64,000 bases of DNA from Cycas panzhihuaensis (Eukaryota; Cycadophyta), in the NCBI GenBank assembly GCA_023213395.1, contig CM041465.1, positions 54,195,741 to 54,259,740 of the forward strand, in the 5' to 3' direction. Both the position numbers and the translations under genes were made by a program. The notes beneath the pieces were generated by a model. It did no database searches. It saw only the letters and a program-made list of their open reading frames with translations, and was not told the origin of the DNA. Each line of letters begins with the position of its first letter. The first letter of the stretch is position 1. Positions 32,231 to 44,159 of the stretch are shown here, one piece after another.

Positions 32231-32653
32231 ATGTCTCTCCTCATTTTCATCGATGGTGGAAGTCGTGGCAACCCCAGACCTTCCGCCGCGGCGTGGATTC
32301 TTCGCAGCCCCTCTGGACATGATTACTTACGTTCCAGAGTCTTTCTTCCCGAGGCTACCAATAACGAAGCTGAGTACATAGCCATTATTGAAGCCCTTAC
32401 TGATGCTCTCCATTTCCATCGCGGTTCTATTGTGTTGTTTTGCGATTCTCAGGTTGTGGTGTCCCATCTCACATAGGTTTACCAGGTGCGATGCCCTCAC
32501 CTGAGAACCCTTGCGTCTGCCGCCGGGTCTCTTCTGGCTTGTTTCTCGTCAGTGGATATCCAGCATATCCCGAGGCACCTCAATGCTAAGGCTGACAGTC
32601 TCATACGCCTCATCCTTGAGCGTCGCCTCCCTCTTCTAGACGACCGCCCTTGA
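32231..32653 (+). pseudogene. Additional RNase H (aRNH) of element A
   Basis: About 140 codons starting at ATG 32231. All four acidic positions of an RNase H are visible: Asp in FIDGGSRGNP, Glu in NNEAEY, Asp in FCDSQVVVSH and Asp in LNAKADSLI, followed by LILERRLPLL. One in-frame TAG (32474-32476, after VVSHLT) is the only lesion seen before the TGA at 32651-32653. This makes it the best-preserved aRNH of the three. It lies about 3.8 kb after the integrase stop, beyond the antisense gene, so it is not part of the pol frame. Confidence 0.82.
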
Positions 32654-33000
32654 GGCTTGCCTGGCTGGCCCGTGCCCAAGCCTCTAGTTGCCGTTAGTTA
32701 GATGTGCCTGCTCTACTTTGTTAGATGCCCTCTTACTTCACGTTACACCTTGGCAATGGGGGCATCCCATTTTACTGCTTATTTCGGTTCCAGGTCGATG
32801 TTTAGGTGATACGCAGGCAGCGCCTATGTTGTCCTCGTCTCCGTCTCCCCTGTCCATGCGTTCCGCAGCGACACTCGCCTACACCCTTGGTCCACGTGCC
32901 GCTCTTTGTTGTTTTATATATATATGCATGTGCTACTCATATCTTTGATTGACAGCATTCGCCATCACATTATGCTTCCGAGCAGTGAGGCTCTGCTGCC
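32654..33000 (+). other. A internal region between aRNH and polypurine tract
   Basis: Shared with B (7811-8163) and D (50296-50690). Contains a TATATATATATG run near 32917. No gene recognised. Confidence 0.5.
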
Positions 33001-33010
33001 AAGGGGGCAG
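33001..33010 (+). promoter_or_regulatory. Polypurine tract of element A
   Basis: AAGGGGGCAG directly before the TG of the 3' LTR, the expected plus-strand primer for reverse transcription. One C interrupts it. Confidence 0.7.
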
Positions 33011-35520
33011 TGTTTCCCAACTGCTGGGAATGGACTCGAGACACATCGATACAGGTTTGTTCAGGTATATGGTCTTACTTTTCTTACCTATGTTAATTAA
33101 GGTAATTTAGAGTAGTTTGATTGACATATGCCTGCCTACATGCATTTGTTTGTCTGCCTGCTCATAATGCATGTGCTAGCAAGACTTGACCTATGACGAC
33201 TCATAGCGGGGGCATTCCTCGTGAATCGACACCCGTATGGTGTCTGACCACCCATGATGTCTCCACAGTCTCCCGGGTTTTTTTCTGCTAGCTTGTTTGT
33301 TCTTATTACAACATGTCGCGTATGTTGCAGTCCTTCCTAAGTCCGGTTTAACCCTTAGTTAGGACTCTTTGCATTGTTTTGGGTACTTGCCCTTGCCTAG
33401 GCCTTCCCCAACCGATGGAATTCATGTTTACTCTTTGTTCTTACCTCAAACCCTGATTTGTTTTTTTACTTTTCTCTTTTTAAATTTCGAGTTGATCTGC
33501 GGTAAACTAAGCGGTATCGCAATTCTTGATCTGCATGAGTTTGCCAGACAACTGTTCAAAATTTTAAAAAGAGAACCACGCGACAGTTTCCACGTTTTTT
33601 CACGGAACTGCCACGTGGCTCCGTATGATTGGAGGTGCCCCAATGCCCCCAACGTTCACTTACTGTGAACAAGAGATAAAAACCTTTTTTTCTTTCATTG
33701 GCATCATTCTTGAGCTCATTTTCCAAGACTTCTAAGAGAAACTCTCCACAAAAAACACACAAGGAAAAGACAGAAATCAGAGAACTTCATATACAGCAGT
33801 TGGACAGAGGTGTAGTGGGTTGCCATAAGCTGGAGTTGTAGGGCCATTGCTGCCCCCCTACCGTTCTCCACAACAAGTTCCACTCTCCATCACAAATGCT
33901 CAAAGATCTAAGGGATTTCTTCACTAAAAAGGCTACTCCAAGGATCAACTTTCAGCTCTCAACTTGCATGGAGCTTCTCCCATCTATACTCATATAAAAA
34001 ACACTCAGAATCAGTCTCTAGACATTGTTTATTGTTGCTACTCCAAGTGGCCAAGTGCATGCATGCATGCCTCTCTCATCTAAGGTATTTCTTACTTCTT
34101 GTTGGTGCTTTTTTCCTTGGCTTTTGTTTTCTACTTGCAAGCTCATTTCACTCACTTGCATCTACTTTCTTTACTAGTTCCCTTGCTATTAAATGAAAGT
34201 GATCTTAGCTAGTTGTGGCTCTCTCATAGCTTTGCTCTAGATTAGAGGTATTTTCTTATTTTTTCCTTGAGATCTACCCATTCCTTCTAAGCTATCTCTT
34301 TCACCCTTCTCTGAGTTAACCGGTGTAAAGGGTTCCATACGAGGGTTTGAGGGAGATAGGCGGGGTTCCGCCCCCCATTGACGTCCTTCTCCCCAAGGGT
34401 TCCGTCCCTTATCCTCTCTCCCTTTACTATCCGCGTTTTCTTAGGGAACAGAGCTAGGGAAGCCTAAGAGATTTGGTTGGAGCTTTCCACTTGGTATAGG
34501 TAACCCGTCACTACCCTTCTCCACCTTGTTACCCGCTAGCGTTTCCTACCCGAACCCTATGGAGACCTCCCGTGGGTGAGTTAGCCATCCCGAGGCTATA
34601 CTCAGTCCCGTGTAGTATGTTTTATGGTGCATGATAGTGTATATGCTTATCGTACAGTTTTGTTTCATTTTTGCTACGTTCCAGCGCATAACTCAAGTTA
34701 TTTAGCTTAGTTGATTTCGTTTCCATATATATATATATATCTTGCCGTGCTTCGTAGCCTCTCTCCCGAGAGGAAGGTGCTCTCTCCACTTGTTTGCAGG
34801 ATCGCGTTGGAGGAGGTGGCATAGACAAACTGTTCTTGGTCAGCTCCCACACGGTATTTCTCCCCTTTAGTTTTGCATTCCTTTTTCGCCCTTTCATTTT
34901 ATTTAGTCCTTGCATGCTCAACGGGAGGTAAGTGAACCCCCTTCACCACTGTTGATCAACGTTGCATATGCGGAGGGAGGAAGGAAGGAGCGCAACCCAG
35001 AAGGAGAATCTGTGTTTCTACTCGAACGCCGGATCCAGGTATTCCTCGCATTTCTTTCGTGTTTTCTTTACGTTTTTTTTGTTCTTTTACATTTACTGTA
35101 ATAGATAAGGAAGCATTAAGGAAAAGGAAAATAATCTTTTACTTTGCATTTACTTTCTCGTACTGTTTCTTTACTTTACATAACATAGGAATAGAAAACC
35201 CATTTATGTTGTACCCTTCAGCCACACCTTGCTTCATATCTATCGCACGTTAGATTTGTTGCCCTCCTCGTTGCCTTCTCATTACTTTGGGGAGTCGCAA
35301 CGCGCGAGGTTTCCCTTTCCTTCCCGGCCATCCGAAGGGTAGGAAGGCCTCGTTTTTGCACGGCTACCTGGAAGCAACCAGGCACCTTGCAGCCCCCGAA
35401 CCCGCACTCCGACGCATGGACATCCTACGAGGTGAGATCCTCGCTGCCTAGCCTAGTCAGTGTGGTGTTTTTATATCCCTTTGCTAGACGAGGGATTGCC
35501 ACCCCGCAGGGAGCGTTTCA
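33011..35520 (+). repeat. 3' LTR of element A
   Basis: 2510 bp, TGTTTCCCAACTGCTGGGAA to GGAGCGTTTCA. Nearly co-linear with 2895-5377 (for example the shared block TTAATTAAGGTAATTTAGAG). The start hairpin has one mismatch here. Followed by the ACCTC duplication. Confidence 0.92.
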
Positions 35521-35525
35521 ACCTC
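35521..35525. repeat. Target-site duplication of element A (right)
   Basis: ACCTC, identical to 2890-2894. Confidence 0.92.
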
Positions 35526-36059
35526 TACACTTTATGGAATAGATTTAACTAGTAATTTTCCAATATAAAATTAAAGAGCACAAAAGACACCAAATATGTA
35601 GCACATAAATTCATATTATTGCTTTAAACATCAAATGATTATAGAAAGGAAACATGTATAAGTATACCAAAATAGATACCAAAGCTATATGAAGGTATAA
35701 TATCACAATAAACATTAAACATAACCCTTTCTCTATAAACATATGGCTTTAAACAGATAAATGTGACTACCTCATCTAGAATCCTATTGGTGGGGTAATC
35801 GATCTTATTTTATTTATGGACCTATGTAGCCTATACACACATTTGAATAATTGATGTTAACTTTCACCTACCTTTCTCATATGCCCAAATATTCATGTTT
35901 TGCTAATTATAAGTAGTTATGTAATAGTTCCCCTCTTCTAAGATGTTGAATCCCTAAAGTGTAGAAGATGTGGATAATATTTAATAAATTATTTTGATTT
36001 CTATGTTGCTTCCTTAGGTTCACAATTGACCCTTTGTATTAGATACTTGGAGATGGTCC
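35526..36059. other. AT-rich flank right of element A
   Basis: Continuation of the old host sequence in which A inserted. AT-rich, no gene recognised. It may be the 3' part of the gypsy remnant that follows. Confidence 0.35.
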
Positions 36060-36560
36060 TATTTTGGAAATGACATTGTCGATTATTTAAGATGTATTCC
36101 AGGGGGACAATCAAGAGTTATTATTTATTAAGAATAGGGAGGATAAACTTAAGGGATAATGGTCTTTCTAACATGTTTTTTAAGATAAGAAACATGGAAG
36201 ACATTATGAATCTTGGTATCAATGACAAGTTCACGAGCATAGGCAACTTCACCAATGCATTGAATAACCTTGTAGGAACCATAGTACCAAGGGTTGAGTT
36301 TATGGTTTTTATTGTTATGAAGGGATTGTTATTTATAGGGTTAGAGCTCAAGGATGACTAAATCATCAACAGAAAATGCTTGATTGGAATGGTGGTGGTT
36401 AGTAAGTTTCTTTATACAATTTTAGGCAGAGGCTAAGTTTTATTTGAGAGTCTATAGGACTTGGCCTATGTCTTACAATTTTTGTTGGACTACAATAGTT
36501 TGAAGATTAGTAGCTAATATATGGTGAGATGGTGGAGGGTATCCATAGAGAGTTATGAAG
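36060..36560 (-). pseudogene. Decayed Ty3/gypsy integrase C-terminus (minus strand)
   Basis: Broken minus-strand frames read LYGYPPPSHH (the LYG.PP motif after the core), then FSVDDLVILELKPYK, WYYGSYKVIQCIGEVAYARE and HNVFHVSYLKKH. This order (D.V.L.L.PY, YYGP..V..RIG.VAY.L.LP, HPVFHVS.LK) is typical of chromovirus-type gypsy integrases. Several stops. The plus-strand frame at 36092-36361 is its antisense shadow. Confidence 0.7.
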
Positions 36561-36773
36561 GGGGACTAGAGAATGATGGAAGAATTAATGATGTTTTTAT
36601 TAATTCATATTTAATTATTCATAATATAATGTATATTTGTAAATATTAAAGTTATGTTAGCAATGTCATGTTAGTGACTTTTTTAACTTAATATGATAAA
36701 GTATATTGTAAGTAACTTTTTGTTATATTTATAGTTAATTATAACTTGAAGTAATGAGCCTAATATTAGTGAG
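36561..36773. other. AT-rich segment, possible start of a copia LTR
   Basis: Nothing coding. If the sequence 39289-39583 is the end of a plus-strand copia LTR, its beginning should be here (for example TGTTAGCAATG near 36656), split by the solo LTR. Confidence 0.25.
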
Positions 36774-36778
36774 GTCAT
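36774..36778. repeat. Target-site duplication of solo LTR C (left)
   Basis: GTCAT, repeated exactly at 39284-39288. Confidence 0.9.
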
Positions 36779-39283
36779 TGTTTCCCAGCTACTGGGAATG
36801 GACTCGAGGCGCATCGATGCAGGTTTGTTCAGGTATATTTTCTTACTTTTCTTGCCCATGCTTGATGGAGGTTATTTAGAGTAGGTTGCTTGACATATGC
36901 CTGCCTGCACGCATTGCTTTTCTACTTGCTCATAATGCATGTGCCCGCGGCACACTATTAGCCTATGACGACTCATAGTGGGGGTATTCCTCAGCGAATG
37001 CTACACCTCGTATGGCGCATAGCCACCCATGGTGTCTCCACGGTCCCTCGGGATGTTTCCGTCAGTCTTATTTGCTCTCATTACGACATGTTGCTTATGT
37101 TGCAGTCCTTCCTAAGTCTGATTTAATCCTTAGTTAGGACTCTTTGCATTGTTTTGGGTACTTGCCCACTACAGGCATTCCCTCGATTGCTCTAACTCTG
37201 TTTAGCCTTTGTTTTGCCTCAAAACACGATATTTACGCTCATTTTCTCTTTTTTTAATTCCGGTACGTCTGCTATAAACTTAGCGGTACCGCAGAGTTTC
37301 TAGTGGTACCGCAGAGTTTGTCGCGGTACGACTATTTGAAATTTAAAAAAAAGAGAACCACGTGACAATTTCCATTTTTTCGCGAAACAACCGCGTGGTA
37401 TTGATTAATTCGAGTCGCCCTGACATCCCCAACGTTCACCTGCTGTGAATAGGGGATAAAGGGGATTTTGCTCCCCATTTTTCAGATCTTTTGCCTATTT
37501 TTTAAACTTCAAAGAAAAACTTCCAACTTTCACACAAGGAAAATACACAGAAACAGAAAACTTCATACACAGCAACTGGAAAAGGTGAAGTGGGCTGCCA
37601 TCAGCTGGATTTTGCAGGGCCATTGCTGCCCCCTACTGCTCTCTATAGCAAGCTCCATTCTTCTTCGCAGGTGCTCAAGGATTCAAGAGATTTCTTCACC
37701 CCAAAAGCTGCTTCAAGGGTCAACTCCAAAGCTCCAAACTTGCAAGGAGCTTCCTTCATCCATACCCTTGCAAGAACTGCTCATAAGTAGCCCCTATATG
37801 TTATTTGTTGCTGTTGTTCCAAGTGGTAAAGTGCATGCTTAATCTCCCCATACAAGGTATTTCTTGGTTTTTACTTGCAACTTCTTGGTTTTTGATTGCA
37901 AAGTGATTCATTTCTTGCTTCTTTTATATTTTTATTTCTTTTGCTTCTCAATGAATGTGATTCTAGTTAGTCACAGCTCTCCCATAGGGTTGTTCTAGAC
38001 TAGTTTACCTCCTTGTTATTTCTCTGGAGCCCATCCATTTTCCCTAAGCTATCTCTTTCACCCTTTCCCAAGCTAGCCGGTGTAAAGGTGTACATATGAG
38101 GATTTGAGGGAGGTAGGCGGGGTTCCGTCCCCCATTGCTGCCCTTCTCCCTAAGGGTTTCGTCCCTTGTCCTCTTTCCCTTTACCATTTGCGCTTTCTTC
38201 GGGAATAGGCTAAGGGGGTTTAGGAGATCTGGTTAGAGCTTTCCGATTGGCATAGATACCCGTCACTACTTCATTGCCAACTAGTTTTCCTTCCCGAGTT
38301 CTGTGGAGGTCTCTCGTGGGTGAGTTAGCCATCCTGAGGCTATACTCAGTTCCATTTCATATGTTTTTATGATACATGGTGGTGAGATCACTTTGTGTAT
38401 GCTGATATTTCATTTTGTTACATTCTGATGCTTAGTTTAGATTTTAGCTTCAGTTGATTTCAGTTTATACATATATATTTCCTGGTATATCTTGTGGCCT
38501 CTCTCCTGAGAGGAAGGTGCCCTTCTTACTTGTTTGCAGGATCGCGCGTTGGTGGAGCGACATGTGGGACGGGCCCATTGCCGGTTAGTCCCCTACGTGG
38601 TGCCTCTCTTTCTTTAGTTTCAAGCTTTTTTCCGTTTCATTTGGTTTTGCATGCTCAAGGGGAGGTAAGTGAACCCCTCTTCCACCGCATCTGGCAACCA
38701 CCACCGATCGGCATTGCATGCGTGGAGAATGGAGAAAGAAGGAGCGGGACTTAGAGAGACAAGCCGTACTTCCATTTAAGTGCCGGATCCATATATTCCC
38801 CTTGCTTCCTGTGTGTCCCCTTCTTTTGCTATTTCCTTTTCATGCATTTGTCTGAATAGATAGGGAATGGTAAAAGAACATAAAGGATAAAAAGGGAAAC
38901 ATTCATCTTTTCTACAGTATTTCCTGCTTTACATAGTATAGCATAGATAGCTACCTGCTTCGTATCCAAACCTTCCTTCTGTCGCCCCTTTTTACCGCGT
39001 CTACTTGCACGTTAGTAGTTGCCCTTCCCTTCATTGCCTTCTCATTGCCTTGAGAAGGCCTTAGCGTCTGGCGTATCCTCTCCTTCTCGGCCATCTGAAG
39101 GGTAGGAAGGCCTTATTTTGCATGGCTACCTAGAAGCAACCAGGCACCTTGCAGTCTCAAATATGTGCTTTGGCGCATGGACGCCCTGCGAGGTGAGGTC
39201 CTTGCTGCCTAGCTTAGTTAGCATAGTGCATTCTTATATCATTTTGCTAGATGTAGGATCACCACCCCGTAGCGAGCGTTTCA
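36779..39283 (+). mobile_element. Solo LTR C of the Tat-like family
   Basis: 2505 bp LTR, TGTTTCCCAGCTACTGGGAA to AGCGAGCGTTTCA, with perfect 5 bp duplications on both sides and no internal region. It arose by recombination between the two LTRs of a complete element. Sequence near its start (CATGCTTGATGGAGGTTATT) is closer to D's LTRs than to A's or B's. It keeps the cleanest set of 20 bp GGTACCGC repeats (37281-37330) and an intact start hairpin. Confidence 0.92.
37281..37330 (+). repeat. 20 bp tandem repeat in solo LTR C
   Basis: Units TAGCGGTACCGCAGAGTTTC, TAGTGGTACCGCAGAGTTTG and a partial TCGCGGTACG, exact period 20. Each contains a self-complementary GGTACC centre. Confidence 0.85.
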
Positions 39284-39288
39284 GTCAT
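39284..39288. repeat. Target-site duplication of solo LTR C (right)
   Basis: GTCAT, identical to 36774-36778. Confidence 0.9.
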
Positions 39289-39598
39289 GTTTGCTTATAC
39301 CTCATTATAATATACATGTATGTTTATCATGTAAGGTTCTAGATGCTACATTACATGATCAACCCTTCATATACCCTCATACCTTTCTTGTAACTATTTA
39401 TTTTGTATATATGTGAGACAATATTCAATGTAATCTTATGAAGTTGATGAATGAATGTTAATAAGATTATTTTTTTGGAGGCTTAATGAATTTAACCTTC
39501 TCATGTTCATTGTGTTCTATTTGATTGTGTTCCTCATATGATTTGATATTGGGTGGAAGCTAGCTTGAATGCCACTTCCTTCACTTGGTATTAGAGCC
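39289..39598 (+). repeat. Probable copia LTR end with primer site
   Basis: AT-rich block ending CA at 39583, followed by TGGTATTAGAGCC (39586-39598). This differs at one place from the complement of the initiator tRNA-Met 3' end, the usual copia primer site. Its other part would lie left of the solo LTR, which would then have inserted into this copia LTR. Confidence 0.5.
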
Positions 39599-40117
39599 AA
39601 GTTCTAACATTTTTTATTTATTATAGGTCTATGTTGACCTATGAAGGGACTTTGTTAGTATAAAAGGGATCTACCCATTCATTATATTATTGATGTCTTA
39701 AATTTTGGATGGATTCCATTGCTACTCAATCATATATATATTATTGGTACCATTGAACTCATGTTAAAACTCTATCTAAGCTATGATTAATTAAACAATG
39801 CATCTATTTGATGGTCCTACCATCGATCAAAGCTCCTCCATGAGGGTGCTCTTCCTCTACTATTGATACTTATTTGGCCCTTCATAATTACCAAAGTCTC
39901 TGCTTAGTAATTGCATCAATGTTGTAGGTGCCCACATGTTAAAACACCTAAGTTTAGCCATCTTTCCATGGCTATTTACCCTTAGCCTACCATTCTTAAC
40001 CCTATGAATTCGTTGTCCACTTTATATAAAAATTTATCATGGCTCCTCTGTGTAACCTACTGTGCATTTCCATTACCTATCCTTCATGCCTTAATTATCC
40101 TTGAGAGTCTGTATGTC
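39599..40117. other. AT-rich debris, possible copia leader
   Basis: Follows the Met-type primer site. No Gag motif could be read in any frame. Confidence 0.3.
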
Positions 40118-40290
40118 TTAACACCTAATTTGTATAGGTTAAAAATTTCTCTTTTTTGTTATAATATAAAGCCAATTAGCACCAGTTATTATTATATAAA
40201 GCCAACTAGCACCACCTGTCCTAACACCTAATTTGTATATGTTAAAAGTTTCTCTTTTTTATTATCATATAAAGCCAACTAGCACCACAT
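40118..40290. repeat. Tandem repeat of about 100 bp
   Basis: A unit beginning TAACACCTAATTTGTATA at 40118 recurs at about 40219 with a few changes. The part TATAAAGCCAACTAGCACCA appears three times (about 40168, 40196 and 40269), so the array has an internal sub-repeat. Confidence 0.75.
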
Positions 40291-40368
40291 GTAGGTTGAA
40301 TGAAACAAGGTGAAGACTATAATCAAATTCATTATATAAAGAGATAAATATCAATGTAGACAATGAAA

Positions 40369-40370
<2 letters not shown>

Positions 40371-40407
<37 letters not shown>
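40371..40407. repeat. GA microsatellite
   Basis: An uninterrupted AG dinucleotide run of 37 bases. Confidence 0.95.
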
Positions 40408-40410
<3 letters not shown>

Positions 40411-41535
40411 GAATAAATCATCACACTTAGAGGGATTAGCCTACTCATTACAACCTTGGGACCAAATGTTTCATTCAACATCACGATGAACAAAACAACA
40501 TAGCACTTTATAGTCATCTCACAACTAGGCCATTAATAAGAATTTCATATTTTGCATTTGATATTTGGAGTATCTAGAGACAAATAAATCTTGCATCAAT
40601 CCTTCATATTTGCAAACTATGTGATCTTTATATTTTGTTTGGTTTTCCATTCATGATACATTCAATAAAATAAGGCAGTTTGACCATTCACAACAATCCT
40701 CCTAGTGTCTAAAATTAAGATACAGTGCTAGATTTTGATTTTGTAGCTTCAGTCAGGAGAAATCCTTATCTATATTGTCATTTCATCACCCTTTATTTCT
40801 TACAAACCACCATTTGAGTTTCATTTTTTTATAGTTTTTAATACCATAGGTTATATATTTTGGAATATTAATAGCATATTCCCTTTTTAATTTTTAACTT
40901 TGTTCTTAAGTTTTATTATTTGAATCTTTTTAATCATTTTTTAGCCCATTTTAAGTCATTTTAGCCTATTTTTTTAATCTATTTTAGGCTATTTTCTCAG
41001 TCTTTTAGAGTTTTTTAAGTTTTTTATACATTTCTTTTAATAAACAAAAAAATAAATAATAATAATAATCATAAAATCTTTAAAATTTTGAAAAACTTGA
41101 AAGATTAAAAAGATAATCTCCTACCAGAACCACCCTTTTGTTAAACTTTTAACATGAATAATATTCAACATCGACACTAATGGGTAAGATCAATAAACAA
41201 AATGAGAACTGTATTAACTCATATCAAAGATGACTACAAATCACAATAGCTTCTAATACCTCTTAAAGTAAAATGAATTTTCACTCAAGTAACAAAAAAT
41301 AGATAAGTAAAATACACAATTTCAAATTTTCTTACAAGAAGGGCAAACTAAATGTCATTAGTAATGCTTCCTCTCAAAGATAAGAATAATAACAACCATA
41401 TTTAGTACCCATGCTTATCTCTAATTGAGTAATAGGTTGAATATGTAAGAAGTGTTAAAATATGAGAATTAATTACAAAAATATAAAAGGGCATGCATAA
41501 TAATTTTGAAAGGATAAATGATATTCTTTGGCATA
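40408..41535. other. AT-rich spacer, nothing recognised
   Basis: Very AT-rich with homopolymer and TTTTAGCC-like repeats (about 40940-41000). No coding or RNA feature seen. Confidence 0.4.
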
Positions 41536-44079
41536 TGTTATGTCCCTAATTAGGGATTAGAGACTATTAATTATTATTTATTATGATTAGGTACACTAAT
41601 GAGTCATACCTCCTCATAAAAAGATACTCAACACAAACATACATACACACACACATCTGTGTATGTGTGTGTGACAATTATACCTAGCATATCATCAATT
41701 TGTTTATTAATAAAACATTTAGAACTTTTTTATAAGGCACCATTATGTGTAATCTTAGAGACTAGCTCCCTCGATTGGTCGAGTACTCCTCAGTCTCAAT
41801 GGTTTATCTATTTGGAACACCATAAGTGGTATCAAAGCATCGATCTTTCTTGTGGAAAAAACAAGAAGAAGAAAAATAAGTAGAGTAAATAACTTTATTC
41901 TAATAAAGTCCATATGCAACTTTGTTGCATAATCTCCTATGTCTGACTTAGCATAATTAAATATCATAATTATTGATGGTATAACATATCATTCCTTTCA
42001 GTTATCCCAACCATATATCACACTCTTAATTACTATTCCAATCAAATCTTATTCTTCTTACTAGTGCAAATCCTTAGATAAAAGTCAAAATAACAATCAT
42101 TAATTATAGAAAGTGTGATAATACCCCTTTAGTAGGCATAGAATGAATAGGCTTAAAAGTCCTTCATTTTGTATATCTAGTACACCAATGTCCATAATTA
42201 AATAATACATACAATAATAAATAAATAAATAAAAGGAGAATAATAATACATAGATAAGAATTTTACTCAATACCCAAGTTTTGTAACATAAAATCCTATA
42301 AAAGCTCATATATAAAGATTAGAAATTTTCAACATAAATTGATCAACAACACCTTAATGTTTTCATCTTTTGTAGTAGTGTATATGTTGTGAGTGTTATG
42401 CACAATCACACTATTACCAAATCCATTCCAAGAGAGATGAGAAAGACAAGAATATTTAGGGTTGAATATAATGAACTATCATCCAATGCCTATTACATTG
42501 ACTACCTTAATTCCTGTATAAACCAAATAGACAAATAAAATTATATATATGAATACATATTAACAAAAAAATTTGAAATTAAAAATTAAGGTTGATCATC
42601 TACTCTTAACTATCTATACACAAATCATTACATCTTTATTGCTTGAAGGACCCATGTACCATGTCTGTTATCCTAAAGAAATAACCTATATAAAATGGAA
42701 AAAATACATATAAATTGCAAAAATGCGTCACCTACTTTGTAGGGCAGTATGAATAAAATAATAATAATAAGAATTAAAATGCAATAATTTGTAATCACTC
42801 TATTTCTATTCATCTCACATAGTACTTCCATAGATATATTCAATGGTTTATTTTTCTTTTGTCATGTCATAGTATACTTTTGTCCTATTTATTTTAAGAG
42901 TTAGCCATGACAAATGCTTCATCCTTATCATTAGTTGAATAAGAGTCATAACTACTAGGTCTTATTAAAAATAACATGATCACTCATATAAATGGCATAG
43001 AATGTGTAAGTCAGTGGTGTAGAGATCTAAGTAGATCGTGCATATAGAAAACTACACATACATATGTATGTGTGTATATGTGTATGTATAAAAGTAATAT
43101 ATTAAAGAGACAAAATATTATAAGGCCCAAATCTATTTTTAAAACTATGTGTGATATGACTGTGGCTCACTAAATTGTATATTCATTAATAAGAAATCAT
43201 GTAAGGAGAGCACACATAAGAGTACCTATCTAATATAAGACAAACATAGGAATTATATTTGAACTATATAGATGACAATATACCCACATAAGAGATATGT
43301 TTCTTTGAAGTATACACATCATATTTAGAGGCCATCCCTTTAATTGACATGGAAGAACAACATAAATAGATTGTCAATGTGTATTTTAAATAAGCAAAAA
43401 AAGAAATGTATAAAAGATCAAAGGCTCAACAAGACAACATACATATAGATGAAGATAATAAGTGCCCAACACCACCTCCAAGGTCATATAGATCAATTTA
43501 TAATGCATAAATTAAAGATTATATTCTAGAAGTTCCACTATGAGTAATAATAACTTTGACTCCCAATCATCCCAAACGGGTCCTATTAGTGGTTTTACTA
43601 AAAAATGTATTAAAGCCTTGCCTAATGTATATATTAATAGAAATAACTTTTCTAGAAGAAACATATAAAAAGAAATTAGAAAAAGACTATAAGTTGTCTA
43701 GTATAGATCTATTATCTGATATAATAATTTAACGAAAGATATTATGGTGATAAATCTCTAATAAATTATGTAGGTTCTAGAATCTATGATAACTTACAAC
43801 CCATTAAATTACAACCCAAGATACAAAGCTAATAAATATGATATTCTCCTATCTACAAGAGGTAATCTTTGGATGTCATTTTTTGGGTGTGCTTTATGGA
43901 TGAAGAATTTTAAGGAGGAGGATATTATTTTGTCTTTAATTAGGGATTAGTGACTATTAATTATTATAATTGGGTATATGAATGGGTCATATCTCCTAAT
44001 ACATAATATTTGGCATTGGCCTCCTTTGATTGATTTTACATTCTACAGTCTCCATGATTAACCCCTATGGATCACCACA
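41536..44079 (+). mobile_element. Short copia-like LTR element, no coding capacity seen
   Basis: Two related AT-rich LTR-like blocks (41536-41822 and about 43925-44079) share TTAGGGATTAG.GACTATTAAT and the TGGG/ACTAATG..TCATA stretch. After the first comes TGGTATCAAAGC (41827-41838), a Met-type primer site. Before the second comes AAGGAGGAGGA (43912-43922), a polypurine tract. GCATA (41531-41535) and GTATA (44080-44084) could be a decayed 5 bp duplication. The 2.1 kb between holds no recognisable gag or pol, so it is either non-autonomous or a deleted copy. Confidence 0.5.
41839..43911. other. Interior of short copia-like element
   Basis: AT-rich, rich in short AT and GT/CA runs (for example 43050-43090). 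No conserved protein motif could be read. Confidence 0.4.
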
Positions 44080-44159
44080 GTATAAGAAAAGGATTTTCTA
44101 GACATGGACTTTAAACTTAATATGAAAATCATAGATGAGTATCACTTTGTGCCAATGGT

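Larger units (their letters stand above)
2895..35520 (+). mobile_element. Element A: Tat-lineage Ty3/gypsy retrotransposon, interrupted by element B
   Basis: Bounded by LTRs 2895-5377 and 33011-35520 and by the duplication ACCTC. Without the inserted element B (5385-21674) it is about 16.3 kb. Order on the plus strand: LTR, damaged primer site (about 21675), gag, protease, linker, RT-RNase H, integrase, then an opposite-strand plant-mobile-domain-like gene, then a second RNase H ORF, polypurine tract and LTR. An additional RNase H outside pol and a very long internal region are known traits of the plant Tat lineage (Ogre, Grande, Retand types). Stops and frameshifts in gag, RT and integrase make it non-functional. 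A's two LTRs resemble each other more than they resemble B's, supporting the pairing. Confidence 0.9.

Noticed and set aside
2895-35520. Endogenous pararetrovirus (caulimovirid) origin
   Set aside because: LTRs, 5 bp target duplication and a D-D35-E integrase are present; pararetroviruses lack these. No movement protein seen.
36092-36361. Plus-strand 89-codon ORF
   Set aside because: Shadow of the minus-strand gypsy integrase C-terminus, which shows clear motif order.
1640-36560. One gypsy copy spanning the integrase pieces at 1640-2460 and 36060-36560, split by element A
   Set aside because: Both are minus strand, but the C-terminal piece lies on the 5' side, so the order is wrong for a single element.
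37281-37330. CRISPR-like array
   Set aside because: Head-to-tail 20 bp tandem units without spacers, in a plant LTR.
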